NCBI RefSeq assembly: GCF_028369105.1
Contig: NZ_JAQNDO010000001.1
Coordinates: 3,465,001-3,529,000 of the forward strand
DNA: 64,000 nt
Source: Polyangium mundeleinium
GTDB lineage: Bacteria > Myxococcota_A > Polyangia > Polyangiales > Polyangiaceae
Reading direction: 5' to 3'
Below are positions 1 to 8,564 of the stretch, in pieces. The notes under the pieces are model-generated. The model was not told the DNA's origin, did not search any database, and was given only the letters and a program-made list of their open reading frames with translations. The translations under genes were made by a program, and so were the position numbers. Numbering within the stretch: position 1 is the first letter of the stretch; each line of letters begins with the position of its first letter.

Positions 1-184
1 CCTTCGAAGCGCTCGTGTTGTCGCGGGCCTCGTCGAGGTCCGGGAACGGCGCTGTGCGGAGCACGATGGCGAGCACGATCACGGCCACGATGCCGGCCGC
101 GCCCGCGATCCCGAGCAGGACAGGGCGGGGCAGGGGCGCAGCGGAATCCGGGGCGCGACCGGGCGGCAAGCCGACGATGGTCAT
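1..184 (-). CDS. Partial N-terminus of a predicted membrane-anchored protein (runs off the window)
   Basis: On the minus strand an ATG at 184-182 opens a frame that stays open to the window edge (61 codons). The translation begins MTIVGLPPGRAP, and residues about 22-44 form a hydrophobic segment (VLLGIAGAAGIVAVIVLAIV) ending in Arg, followed by a polar stretch. This looks like a single-pass membrane anchor with a short cytoplasmic N-terminus. No Shine-Dalgarno is visible, but a TATCCT hexamer ends 11 nt before the ATG, as in other presumed leaderless genes of the window. The function cannot be told from 61 residues. Confidence 0.55.
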   Translation of the reverse strand, partial: MTIVGLPPGRAPDSAAPLPRPVLLGIAGAAGIVAVIVLAIVLRTAPFPDLDEARDNTSASK

Positions 185-195
185 GACGTGGGGAG

Positions 196-201
196 AGGAT
201 A
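196..201 (-). promoter_or_regulatory. TANNNT -10-like element (TATCCT)
   Basis: TATCCT on the minus strand lies 11 nt before the ATG at 184. It matches the TANNNT element seen close to start codons elsewhere in this window and suggests a leaderless or very short leader transcript. Confidence 0.4.
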
Positions 202-263
202 TCGGGCGGTGGCGGCGTCCCTCAACAGCCTGCGAGGCTTGTTCAGGGGGTGCTCGACGGCGT

Positions 264-362
264 TGCGCCGGGGTTTCACCCCGGACCCGACGAGGGGTTG
301 TCCACCCCTCGACCCGGACCAGGGCATGGCCCTGGACCTCTGGTGCAAAGGCCGCAATGCGG
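264..362 (+). repeat. Multi-hairpin dispersed repeat, copy A
   Basis: Between the partial gene and the TPR gene there is no ORF, but there are successive hairpins: CCGGGG-TTTCA-CCCCGG (268-284), GAGGGGT-TGTCC-ACCCCTC (292-310), CCAGGGC-ATG-GCCCTGG (319-335) and a small CCGCAATGCGG (352-362). The first three have the same order and linking sequence as copies B and C near 13.0 kb. It lies just after the stop codon of the TPR gene (395) and could act as a transcription terminator or mRNA stabiliser. Confidence 0.7.
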
Positions 363-394
363 TCGATGCAAAGGCGTCGTGGTTGGCCACCCGC

Positions 395-1420
395 TCAGAA
401 CGTCCCGCGGACGCCCAGGTGGGCTGGGCCGACGATGAGCTCGGTGTGCGCGGCTTCGGGCTTCTTGTCCTTCTTCAGGCTGAGCACGAAGAGCGTCGCG
501 CCTGCAGCCACGCCGACCGCGCCCACGATGAGGCCCACGTTGGCGACCGTCTGCTGCATCTTGCCCTTGTCGACGTCGCCTTGCCGATCCGCAGGACACG
601 GACCGCCGCAGGTCGCCTTGAGATCGTCGTACGTCGCATTCGACATCGAGCCGAAGACCGCGAACGTCACGAAGCCCGCGACGCCGAGCCCGCCGGCCGC
701 GAATGCGCCGATCCGCATCCCCGACATGCCCTTGCTGCCGGTCTCGCCGCCGGAGCCGCCGCCGCCGTTGCCGTCGCCGCTCCCATCGCCGCCGTCGCCG
801 GTCTTGCTGGTCGCGAAGCCGATCGACACCGTCTTCGACTCGCCTGCGGTCGTGGTGAGCGACTGCGACGCAGCCGGCTTCGTGCCGGACTCCAAGCGGA
901 TGTCCACGTTGCCGGGCATCGCGGGGAAGGGCTTGCCCCAGCGATCCTGGGGCACTTCGACCCCGCTGATGGTCAGGCGCGCGCCGCTCTCGGGCGTCGT
1001 CACGTCCACGCTCACGAGCGTCAGCTTCGTGTTGAGCTCGTCGCGCTCGACCTTCGCGGTCTCGCCCGTCTGCGCGTACTTCTCGCCGGCGGTTTGGGCC
1101 TCGGCCGTGACCTTCTCGAATTCGAGGTAGGCGTCGACGAGCTTGCCCATCTCCCGCAGACAGCGCGCCACGTAGAGGTGCGAGTTCGGGCTGTTCACCT
1201 TGGCGTACGAGGCGCGGAACTCCTCGATGGCCTTGTCGAACTTGCCGCTCTTGAACAGGTTCGAGCCGGCTTCGAACTTCTTCTTGGCTTCGGTGACGTC
1301 CGCTGCGGAGGGCGTTGCTGCCGCGGCGGGGGCTTGCGCATGGGCGTCGCTCGGCCCGAGGACCGAGAGCACGGGGAGAGCAACGAAGAGAGCTGCGATC
1401 GCGGTTGTTCTGGTTCGCAC
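395..1420 (-). CDS. TPR-repeat periplasmic/membrane protein
   Basis: A 341-residue protein. A GTG at 1420, 5 nt after the stop codon of the upstream kinase gene, is chosen because it gives a clean signal peptide (RTRTT, hydrophobic stretch, AHA-Q). Residues about 40-115 look like tetratricopeptide helices (KKKFEAGSNLFKSGKFDKA, SHLYVARCLREMG), then a beta-rich PEGA-like region. A Gly/Asp-rich linker (DGGDGSGDGNGGGGSGG) leads to two hydrophobic helices near the C-terminus. Such proteins commonly sit beside Ser/Thr kinases in myxobacteria. The tight spacing suggests co-transcription and translational coupling with the pseudokinase-kinase gene. A direct functional link is inference. Confidence 0.8.
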   Translation of the reverse strand: MRTRTTAIAALFVALPVLSVLGPSDAHAQAPAAAATPSAADVTEAKKKFEAGSNLFKSGKFDKAIEEFRASYAKVNSPNSHLYVARCLREMGKLVDAYLEFEKVTAEAQTAGEKYAQTGETAKVERDELNTKLTLVSVDVTTPESGARLTISGVEVPQDRWGKPFPAMPGNVDIRLESGTKPAASQSLTTTAGESKTVSIGFATSKTGDGGDGSGDGNGGGGSGGETGSKGMSGMRIGAFAAGGLGVAGFVTFAVFGSMSNATYDDLKATCGGPCPADRQGDVDKGKMQQTVANVGLIVGAVGVAAGATLFVLSLKKDKKPEAAHTELIVGPAHLGVRGTF

Positions 1421-1425
1421 GGCGC

Positions 1426-4400
1426 TCAGATTCCGGTGGGATCGAACTTGGTTGTTTTCTTGGTGGTCTTGGTCGTCTTGCTCGTCCCCGTGGACGGCGG
1501 ACGCACGGTCTTCGTCGTGTTGACGGCAGGCGCTTTCCATGTGGTCGGCGCCTTGTTCTCGCCGGCGGCCGCTTGGGTCGCCTCGGGCGCCGCGACGGCG
1601 GGCTCCTCGGCCTTCGGCTCCTCGGGTTTCGGCTCCTCGGGTTTCGGCGGCTCGGCCGTCGGCGTCGGCGTCGGCTCGGGTTGCTTCGCCTCCGTCGGCT
1701 GCGGCGGCGGCGTGGCTTGCGTCGTGGGCGCCTGCTCTGTCGTCGTGGGCGTCGGCTTTTCGGATTTGTCTCCGCCCGAGAGCGCCACGACGGCGCCGAT
1801 CGCGACCGCCGCGAACGCGCCGATGCCAATCACGATCCGCTTCTTCTTCTGCGACGCCTGCGCGGCGAGCAGGAGATCGTCGTCGTCCTTCGCGGCCGGC
1901 TGCGCGGTCGTGGGGCTCGGGATCGGCGCGCTCTGCAGCGTCTCGAGCCGCGGCACGGGCGGTGCGGCCGGTACGGCGGGGCTCGTCGCGCCGGCGTCGG
2001 CGAACACGGGGACGTCCACGGCCTCGTTGCCGGCCTTTGCGGCCGCTTCCGGCTTCGAGTCGACCTTCGGCTCGCTCGTCATCGGCGGCGGGATGCTCGC
2101 GCGATCCGCGGCGAGGTTCGCGTCGGCCGTGGCGATCGCGGCGCGCAGCTCCGCGGCGCGCTTCGCGTTTGCCTCGCCGATCACCTTGCGCACGAAGTCG
2201 GCGACGTCCTCGTCCGTGATCGGCGTACCGACCTGCGTCGAGACCTGATCGATCGCGCGCTGCATCTCGCCGGCCGTCGAGTAGCGCTTCGTCCGGTCCT
2301 TCTCGAGCGCCTTCAGGATCACCTTCTCGAAGTCCGCGTGGATGCTCGGGACGAGCTCGCGCGGCGGGATCGGGTCCTTCAGCGCGATGTTCTCCACGGT
2401 CTTGAACTCCGTCTCCCCGCGGAACGGGTGCAGGCCCGTGACCATCACGTAGAGCAGCACGCCGAGCGAGAAGAGATCGCTGCGGCGATCGAGCGGCAGG
2501 CCGCCGAGCTGCTCGGGCGAGAGATACGGCGTCTTGCCTTTGACGACGCCCTCGGCGCGCGTGACGTAGAGACGCCCGCGTGATTTCGCCACGCCGAAAT
2601 CGGCGATCTTCGCGAAGCCCGACGTCGAGATCAGGATGTTGCCCGGCGAGATGTCGCGGTGGACGAGATCGACCAGCGCGCCGTTGTCGTCACGCAGCTC
2701 GTGCGCGGCGTGCAGGCCTGCGCAGATCTGCGAGGCGAGGCGCAGGATGATGTTCTGCGGGATTCCGCCGAGCGTCTTCGCCGCCTTCTGCACCGTGCTG
2801 AGCGTGTCGCCCTCGACCCACTCCATCACGATATAGAGGATGTCGTCCTGCTCGCCGAGGTCGAAGATCTCCACCACGTTCGGGTGCCGGATCCGCGCCG
2901 CGACGCGCGCCTCGTCGAGGAACATCGTCTCGAAATCCGGATCGTCGGAGACGTCCGGCAACATCGTCTTGATCGCGACGGTCTTCTGGAAGCCACGCGA
3001 ACCCTGCAGACGCGCGGCCCAGACGGACGCCATGCCGCCCTTCGCCACGCGCAGGAGGATCTCGTAGCGCCCGAGCGTGCTGCCGGGCTTGAGGCGATCG
3101 AGCGCGGTCGCCTTCGTCCGCGAGACGGGCGCCTCGGAGCCGTCACTATCGGCTGGCGAAGGCCCGGTCGTCGGCGTCTTCGTGACGACCGTCGGCATCT
3201 CGGACTTCGTCACCACGACGTGCTCGGGTTTGTCCTCGGCCTTGGGCTCCTCGGCCTTGGATTCCTCGGGCTTCTTTGCCTCGGCCTTGGGCTCCTCGGC
3301 CTTGGGCTCTTCGGGCTTCTTCGCCTCGGCCTTGGGCTCCTCGGCCTTCGGCGCGTCCTTCACCTCGACCTTGAAGGCGTCCGCGTCGTCGTCGATCTCG
3401 ATGTCTTCGCCGGGCAGCGACTCTGCAACCGGCCGGACGGGCGGCGGCGGCTTGGGCACCTCGGGCTTCGCGCCGACCACCGGCGGGGTCGGGGGCTTCG
3501 GCATGCCCACGCCGGGCTTCGGCGGCGGCGGCGCGGCCTTTGCCGGCGGCGGCACGACCGGCTTCTTCGCCTCGGCGGCCGGGGCGACTTCGGGTTTGTC
3601 GGCCGGTTTGTCGGCCGGTTTGGCCGCGGCCTTCGCCTCCGCGGGCTCCTTCGCCTCGGCGGCCGGCTCGGCCTTCGTGACGGGCTTCGGCACGACCGCG
3701 GCCGCGGGCTTCGGCGGCTCGACGCCGCCCACGAGCGTCCGCTGGCGAGCCATCGGCTTCGGGGCGCCGAGCTTCGGCACGGTCGGGCCTGCGGCCTTGT
3801 CCTCCGCGGCGTCTTTTTTCTCGGCGGCGGGCGTGGCCACGGGCGCCGTCACGGTGGGCGCCTTCACGCCGAGCGGCGCCTTGCCGTTGGTCCCGGGCGC
3901 TGCGACACCGACGACCGTGGGCTGCGGCGGACGCGCGGCCGCAGCGGGGGCGGGCTTCGGTCCGGCGGCCGCGGCGGGCGCCACGGCGGGCGACGCGGCG
4001 GGCGCCACGGCCGGCGCGGCCGCCGGCTTCGACGCGAACTTCTCCACGAACGCGCCGACCTCTTCGGGCTTGGCGAGTTTGTCGGCCGATACGCTCCGGA
4101 GCGCCTGGAGCAGGCTGTCGAGCGACGCGCGTTTCGCCGGATCGCGCTCCATCGCCTTCGGGAGCGCTTCCTCCAGCGCGGTGGGAAGGCCCTCGATCAT
4201 CACGGACGAAAGCTCTTGGATCGGCCCGGAGAGGACCTTCTGCACGACGGCCGCTTCCATCTTGGAGGCGAAGAGCCGCTGCTTGGCGATGAGCTCCCAC
4301 AGGATCACGGCGGCGGCGAACACGTCGCCCTTCGGATCGATCGTGCCCGTCGGCCCGCCGGGCGTCGCGGCGCTCATGGCCTTCACGCGCTCGGGCGGCG

Positions 4401-4959
4401 CGTACGCGAGCCGATCCTGCTTCATGATCCCGTGCGGACCGAGCTTCGCGAGCGCCCGCGCCCAGCCGAATCCGCCGACGCGCGTCACGCCGTCCTTGCC
4501 CACTTGCACGTGGAACGGGCTCAGCTCGCCGTGCGCGATCGGCTCGCTCTGCGCGTGCGCCGCCGCCAGACCTTCGAGCATTTCGAGGCCGATGCGCAGC
4601 GCGATCGGGAGCGGGATTCCGGCCGTCTTCGCGTTCGTGACCAGCGAGGAAAGCGTCTCGCCTTCGAAGTGCTCTGCGACGACGAAGATCTCTCCGTCCC
4701 CGACGCCCGTCTCCACCGTCGGCACCACGTTCGCGTGCGTGAGCAGCTTGCCGTTCTTCGCATCGCGCAGGAACGCCTCGGCGACTTCCGGCTTCTTCGT
4801 CACGTGCTTGTGAAGGCGCAGCACGATGTAACTCTTCGTGCTTCCTTCCGTTTGGGCGAGCCAGGTGGACGCCACGCCACTGCCGGACATCTCCCGCGTC
4901 AACTCGTATTTCCCGAGCTTCGAAGCCGATCCAGTGGCAGTCTGAGGTTCGAGCGCCAT
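1426..4959 (-). CDS. Pseudokinase-kinase tandem Ser/Thr protein kinase, membrane anchored
   Basis: A 1177-residue protein with two kinase folds. Domain 1 (about 15-290) keeps the overall fold but has lost catalytic motifs: the VAIK position reads IVLRLHKH, the HRD loop reads AHGELSPFHV and the DFG position reads VGGFGWA, so it is a predicted pseudokinase. About 330 residues of Pro/Ala/Glu/Lys-rich linker follow. Domain 2 (about 626-900) is intact: AKGGMASVW glycine loop, VAIK lysine, VHRDISPGN catalytic loop, DFGVAKS and TPYLSPEQ. HRDxS in place of HRDxK is common in myxobacterial kinases. One transmembrane helix near 1037-1058 is followed by a Pro/Thr/Glu-rich tail, presumably periplasmic. 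The start ATG has TAGCAT 9 nt upstream and no Shine-Dalgarno. Confidence 0.9.
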   Translation of the reverse strand: MALEPQTATGSASKLGKYELTREMSGSGVASTWLAQTEGSTKSYIVLRLHKHVTKKPEVAEAFLRDAKNGKLLTHANVVPTVETGVGDGEIFVVAEHFEGETLSSLVTNAKTAGIPLPIALRIGLEMLEGLAAAHAQSEPIAHGELSPFHVQVGKDGVTRVGGFGWARALAKLGPHGIMKQDRLAYAPPERVKAMSAATPGGPTGTIDPKGDVFAAAVILWELIAKQRLFASKMEAAVVQKVLSGPIQELSSVMIEGLPTALEEALPKAMERDPAKRASLDSLLQALRSVSADKLAKPEEVGAFVEKFASKPAAAPAVAPAASPAVAPAAAAGPKPAPAAAARPPQPTVVGVAAPGTNGKAPLGVKAPTVTAPVATPAAEKKDAAEDKAAGPTVPKLGAPKPMARQRTLVGGVEPPKPAAAVVPKPVTKAEPAAEAKEPAEAKAAAKPADKPADKPEVAPAAEAKKPVVPPPAKAAPPPPKPGVGMPKPPTPPVVGAKPEVPKPPPPVRPVAESLPGEDIEIDDDADAFKVEVKDAPKAEEPKAEAKKPEEPKAEEPKAEAKKPEESKAEEPKAEDKPEHVVVTKSEMPTVVTKTPTTGPSPADSDGSEAPVSRTKATALDRLKPGSTLGRYEILLRVAKGGMASVWAARLQGSRGFQKTVAIKTMLPDVSDDPDFETMFLDEARVAARIRHPNVVEIFDLGEQDDILYIVMEWVEGDTLSTVQKAAKTLGGIPQNIILRLASQICAGLHAAHELRDDNGALVDLVHRDISPGNILISTSGFAKIADFGVAKSRGRLYVTRAEGVVKGKTPYLSPEQLGGLPLDRRSDLFSLGVLLYVMVTGLHPFRGETEFKTVENIALKDPIPPRELVPSIHADFEKVILKALEKDRTKRYSTAGEMQRAIDQVSTQVGTPITDEDVADFVRKVIGEANAKRAAELRAAIATADANLAADRASIPPPMTSEPKVDSKPEAAAKAGNEAVDVPVFADAGATSPAVPAAPPVPRLETLQSAPIPSPTTAQPAAKDDDDLLLAAQASQKKKRIVIGIGAFAAVAIGAVVALSGGDKSEKPTPTTTEQAPTTQATPPPQPTEAKQPEPTPTPTAEPPKPEEPKPEEPKAEEPAVAAPEATQAAAGENKAPTTWKAPAVNTTKTVRPPSTGTSKTTKTTKKTTKFDPTGI

Positions 4960-4968
4960 TGCGGTCGC

Positions 4969-4974
4969 ATGCTA
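4969..4974 (-). promoter_or_regulatory. TANNNT -10-like element (TAGCAT)
   Basis: TAGCAT on the minus strand ends 9 nt before the kinase ATG at 4959, with no Shine-Dalgarno between them. Part of the presumed leaderless promoter set. Confidence 0.45.
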
Positions 4975-5099
4975 TCAGGTTCGTAGAAGTCGGATCCAGC
5001 AAGCTTTTCAGGTTGCACGGCCGACGCCCCTCGCGCGCCACGAAGCTCGAAGCGCGCTGATTGCGGTAGCGAGGCACACGTTCAGCACTGGGCTCGCAA

Positions 5100-6527
5100 G
5101 TGACCATGTCGCCGGAGACGTTTCCCTCGCGTCCGCGCCTCGCCGAGCACGCTGTCGTCAGGCGACATCGCGTGGGCGACGAAGACTTCTGGGTCCTGCA
5201 CGATCAGCGCTCGGGCCTCGCGTATCGCCTCGGCGCGCGCGAGTGGGGATTGCTCGCGCAGGCCGACGGATCCCGTGATCTCGAAGGCATCGTCGCTGCG
5301 GCTTCACGCGCGTCCGCGTTCGCGAAGGTCGAGACGTTGCGCGCGTTCCTCGGCGCTCTTCACGCGGCCGGCCTGCTCGCCGAAGGTGTCGCGCCGCTGC
5401 CCGAGCCGAAGACCCGCGGCGCTTCTCGACCGCTCGATCCGCTGCCCGCCTTCTCCCTCGCGTGCGACGGCCGTGGGAGCTGCTGCCGTCTCTACGCCTC
5501 CGTGATCTTCCGGCCCGTCGAGGAGGCCTACGCCCGCGCGCTCTTGCCGCGCGTGCTCGACGCCGGGGATCACCCCGAACGCGCGTTCACGCCCCTGCAC
5601 GGATCCTCCGCCTGCGGCGCGACCTCCGTGCCGATCGTCGACGGCCGCTGCGCCTACCTCGACGACGGCGGCCTCTGCCGCCTGCACGCGGCGCAGGGCG
5701 CGCACGTAAAGCCGCTCGGGTGCCAGACATTTCCTGCGCTCTTCGTCGACGATGGTGAAGCCGTGCGTGTCGCGCCTGCCGTGGAGTGCGCCTGCGTGCT
5801 CGCGAGCGCGCTCGATCCCCGCCCGGAGGGCGCGTCGCTCGTGCCCGAGGGCGCGCGGAACTCCGCGGAGCTCGATGAGGGCATCCTGATCGTCGAGCTC
5901 CCGGAGACGGTGCTCCTCACGCCGGGCAAGCACGGCACGCGCGCCGATCTCGTTCGTTTCATGCGCGCCGTCGCCGAGGCCCCAGCGCCGATCGACACGG
6001 CACGCGCGCTCGCGGCCCTCGCGACTTCTGTCGAGACGTCGAGCCTCGATCCCGCGGCCGCAACGCGCGCCCTCGCCGCGCCCGCGCCCCTCGATGCCGA
6101 GTGCTTCCGTCCCTTCTTCGCCGCGCTCGCGCATCGCGCCTCCCGCCGCGCTCGCATCGACGCGACCTTCCGTGCCGAGCGTGATCTCGCGCGTCATGCC
6201 GTTCGCTGGATCGAGGCCACGTCCCGCGCGCTCGCCGAGGATCCGACCCTCGCCGCACCGGCCACGCCCACGCGCGCCCACGCCGAAGCCTTTTATCTGC
6301 GCGCGGGCGCGCACGCCTACCAGCTCGCCTCCAGCGATCTTCCTCTCGCGCATGCGCTCCGCGATCGCGCCGCGCGGCTCCTCCTCGCGCGCGCCTTGCC
6401 GCTCGTGATCACGCCGGACGAAGCGCGCGACGAGCCTGCGCTCGCGCATCCGCTCGCCCTTGTCGAGGCGACGCTCCGGGGCCATGGCCTCGACGCGTAC
6501 GCCCACGACGTGCCGGGCGCGGCGTAA
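5100..6527 (+). CDS. PqqD/RRE-like domain fused to CxxCxxCC (YkgJ-like) zinc/iron-chelating domain
   Basis: A 475-residue protein from a GTG at 5100; an ATG two codons later is equally possible. Residues about 12-95 resemble PqqD, the peptide-recognition (RRE) fold: RPRLAEHAVVRRH, then FWVLHDQRSGLAYRL, ADGSRDLEGIV and a helix ending in AAGLL. Next comes a Cys cluster typical of the YkgJ/FliB-like putative metal-chelating family: CDGRGSCCRLY, later CAYLDDGGLCRLH and LGCQTFPALF, plus ECACV. The C-terminal 250 residues are Ala-rich and helical with no recognised domain. A PqqC/TenA-like gene follows 61 nt downstream on the same strand. Whether the RRE-like part binds a peptide is unknown. Confidence 0.8.
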   Translation: MTMSPETFPSRPRLAEHAVVRRHRVGDEDFWVLHDQRSGLAYRLGAREWGLLAQADGSRDLEGIVAAASRASAFAKVETLRAFLGALHAAGLLAEGVAPLPEPKTRGASRPLDPLPAFSLACDGRGSCCRLYASVIFRPVEEAYARALLPRVLDAGDHPERAFTPLHGSSACGATSVPIVDGRCAYLDDGGLCRLHAAQGAHVKPLGCQTFPALFVDDGEAVRVAPAVECACVLASALDPRPEGASLVPEGARNSAELDEGILIVELPETVLLTPGKHGTRADLVRFMRAVAEAPAPIDTARALAALATSVETSSLDPAAATRALAAPAPLDAECFRPFFAALAHRASRRARIDATFRAERDLARHAVRWIEATSRALAEDPTLAAPATPTRAHAEAFYLRAGAHAYQLASSDLPLAHALRDRAARLLLARALPLVITPDEARDEPALAHPLALVEATLRGHGLDAYAHDVPGAA

Positions 6528-6588
6528 CGCGGCGATCGCGTGCACGCGATCGCTTCGACGTCATAACGGTTCGAGGAGGATCGAGCCC

Positions 6589-7329
6589 ATGACGATCGCG
6601 AGGGGGGACCGCGGGGTGCTCGTCGAGCGCCTGCTTTCCATCATGGATCAGAAGAACCACTGGGCCTGGCCGAAGCTCACGAAGCCGGGCCTCTCGCATG
6701 CCGCGCTCGCCGCGCACTTCCGCCACGAATACCGGACCTACGTGCGCGACTTTCCGGTGCTGCTCGCGCGTGTCCTCGGCCAGGGACCGCCCGACGACGT
6801 GCGCATCGCGCTCGCCGAAAACCTCTACGAAGAGCAGACCGGAAAGCAGAGCCTCGGCGTCCCGCACCCGGCCTTGTTCCTGGAGATGATCGACGGCCTC
6901 GGCATCGATCGCGCCTCGATCGAAGATCCCTCGATCCCCCTCGAACCCGAGGCCCTCACCTACCGCGCGATGCTCGACCGCGTCAGCGTGAGCGCGCCCT
7001 GGCAGATCGGCGCCGCGGTCCTCACCGTCTTCGTCGAGGGCAGCGTCCACGAGCGCGCCGAGCTCGAAGGTACACGGAAACTCCCGCCGATCGACGAGGT
7101 CATCCGGACGCACCCGATGGTCCTGCACTACGGCTGTCCCCCCGAGCGCATGCGCCTCACCCGCGCCCACCGCGCCGTCGAGGGGGGCCATCGCCGCGAC
7201 GCGTGGAACATGCTCCTCGCGCACGTCCCGCCGCAGAGCGACCTCGCCGCCTCGATCGTCGACGCCATGAACGAAGCCCTCACGCTCTGGCGCGCGTATC
7301 GCTCGGCCGTGGCGCGGCACCTCGTCTGA
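6589..7329 (+). CDS. TenA/PqqC-like haem-oxygenase-fold (HDO-type) metalloenzyme
   Basis: A 246-residue protein. The ATG at 6589 has a strong GAGGAGGA Shine-Dalgarno (6573-6580). The sequence fits the all-helical haem-oxygenase-like diiron oxidase/oxygenase superfamily (PqqC, TenA, CADD): HFRHEYRTYVRDFPVLLARV, then ENLYEEQTG with HPALFLEM, later VEGSVHERAE, and a final helix pair with EGGHRRDAWNML. The spaced Glu/His residues are suitable iron ligands. It follows the PqqD-like/CxxCxxCC gene and probably shares its transcript. The substrate is unknown; thiaminase or PQQ synthesis itself is unlikely because no other pqq or thiamin genes are adjacent. Confidence 0.8.
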   Translation: MTIARGDRGVLVERLLSIMDQKNHWAWPKLTKPGLSHAALAAHFRHEYRTYVRDFPVLLARVLGQGPPDDVRIALAENLYEEQTGKQSLGVPHPALFLEMIDGLGIDRASIEDPSIPLEPEALTYRAMLDRVSVSAPWQIGAAVLTVFVEGSVHERAELEGTRKLPPIDEVIRTHPMVLHYGCPPERMRLTRAHRAVEGGHRRDAWNMLLAHVPPQSDLAASIVDAMNEALTLWRAYRSAVARHLV

Positions 7330-7332
7330 CCC

Positions 7333-8493
7333 TCACCGCCCTTCGCCGGGGCTCGCCTCGTGCAGCGCTGCTTCGCGCGTGCGGCCCGCGGCGGCCTTCA
7401 CCGCATCCCCGACGGTCGCGTGGAGCTGGAGCGCCGCCCTCTGCCGCGTATCTTCCAGCGAGGGCAGCGACGCTACGGCGAAGAGCACGAGCGTCGCCGC
7501 GATCGTGATCCCCCCGAGGCGCCCGTGCGTGCTGCGCGCAGGTGGCCTCATCGACGAGCCGCGGGTCCGCGTGAACCCCGTCGACGACGACGGGTGCGCG
7601 CCCATGAAATCGGCGAACGCCTCCTCCAGCGCGAGCCGGAGCGATCGCGCGTCCGGATACCGCCGCCGCCGATCCTTCTCCAGGCACTTCGCCACGAGAC
7701 GCCGCGCGCCCTCCGGGACCCAGCCTGGCAGCGGGCCCGGCTCTTCCGTGAGCACCGCGTCGATCACCCCGTCCACGTCCGTCCCGTCGAACGGCGCCCG
7801 CCCCGCGAGCGCCTCGTACAGGACCGCCCCGAGCGCCCACAGATCCGCGCGCCCGTCCACGTCCTCCTCGCCGCGCGCCTGCTCCGGGCTCATGTACTGC
7901 GGGGTCCCGAGGCCCGGCGGCGTCCCCTCGTGCGCCGGCTCGTTCGGCTCGCTCGACCGGGCATACGCCGGGACGAACGGGGGGGGCAGGGGGCGCGCGC
8001 CCGTGGCCCGCGAGCTGCACCCGAAGTCGAGGAGCTTCGGCACGCGTCCTTCGCCTGGTACGTCCGCGAGGAAGATGTTCTCCGGCTTCACGTCCCGATG
8101 CACGATCCCCTGCGCGTGGATGGCCTCGAGCCCGCGACAAACCTCGATCGTGATCGACAGGGCCTCGGCGACGGGCAGCGGCTCGCGTGGGCGCAGCCGC
8201 GCGGCGAGCGTCTCGCCGCGAAGCAGCTCCATCACCAGGAAGCGCCGCTGCGGCGTGGCCTCGCCGGCGTCGAGGACACCCACGACGTTCGGATGGGAGA
8301 CCTGCGCGGCGATGTGCGCCTCGCGCACGAAACAGGGAGCCCTGGTGCCGTTGCTCTCGGGGGGTGAGAGCTTGAGCGCCACGTCGCGTCCGATCCGTTC
8401 GTCGCGCGCCCACCACACGGTCCCCATCCCGCCCGCGCCGATCGCCCGGATCAGCCGGTACCGCTCCCCCAACAGCTCGCCCGCTCGGGCCAT
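7333..8493 (-). CDS. Ser/Thr protein kinase with C-terminal membrane helix
   Basis: A 386-residue Hanks-type kinase. The start ATG at 8493 is chosen because a GGAGGGGGAG Shine-Dalgarno precedes it and the kinase domain begins right away (LGERYRLIRAIGAGGMGTVW). Motifs are intact: ALKL lysine, IVHRDVKPENIF, LLDFGCSS, GTPQYMSPEQA and ADLWALGAVLYE. A Pro-rich insert lies between DFG and APE (RPLPPPFVPAYAR region). After the kinase domain a single hydrophobic helix near 328-345 (ITIAATLVLFAVASLPS) leads to a 41-residue tail, so it is probably anchored in the inner membrane. It converges on the HDO-like gene with only 3 nt between stop codons. Confidence 0.92.
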   Translation of the reverse strand: MARAGELLGERYRLIRAIGAGGMGTVWWARDERIGRDVALKLSPPESNGTRAPCFVREAHIAAQVSHPNVVGVLDAGEATPQRRFLVMELLRGETLAARLRPREPLPVAEALSITIEVCRGLEAIHAQGIVHRDVKPENIFLADVPGEGRVPKLLDFGCSSRATGARPLPPPFVPAYARSSEPNEPAHEGTPPGLGTPQYMSPEQARGEEDVDGRADLWALGAVLYEALAGRAPFDGTDVDGVIDAVLTEEPGPLPGWVPEGARRLVAKCLEKDRRRRYPDARSLRLALEEAFADFMGAHPSSSTGFTRTRGSSMRPPARSTHGRLGGITIAATLVLFAVASLPSLEDTRQRAALQLHATVGDAVKAAAGRTREAALHEASPGEGR

Positions 8494-8564
8494 GCTCCCC
8501 CTCCGAAGGAGGCCGGCGGTTGCAGGAAACGCGCCTCCCGTTTCCCCGGGGAGAAGCGCGGCGT

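Noticed and set aside
188-2248. Long plus-strand open frame opposite the TPR and kinase genes
   Set aside because: Arg/Ala/Gly-rich low-complexity translation typical of the strand opposite a GC-rich gene; the minus-strand genes have clear domains.
2659-4986. Long plus-strand open frame rich in Leu/Arg/Gly
   Set aside because: It is the antisense of the pseudokinase-kinase gene, with no domain or signal.
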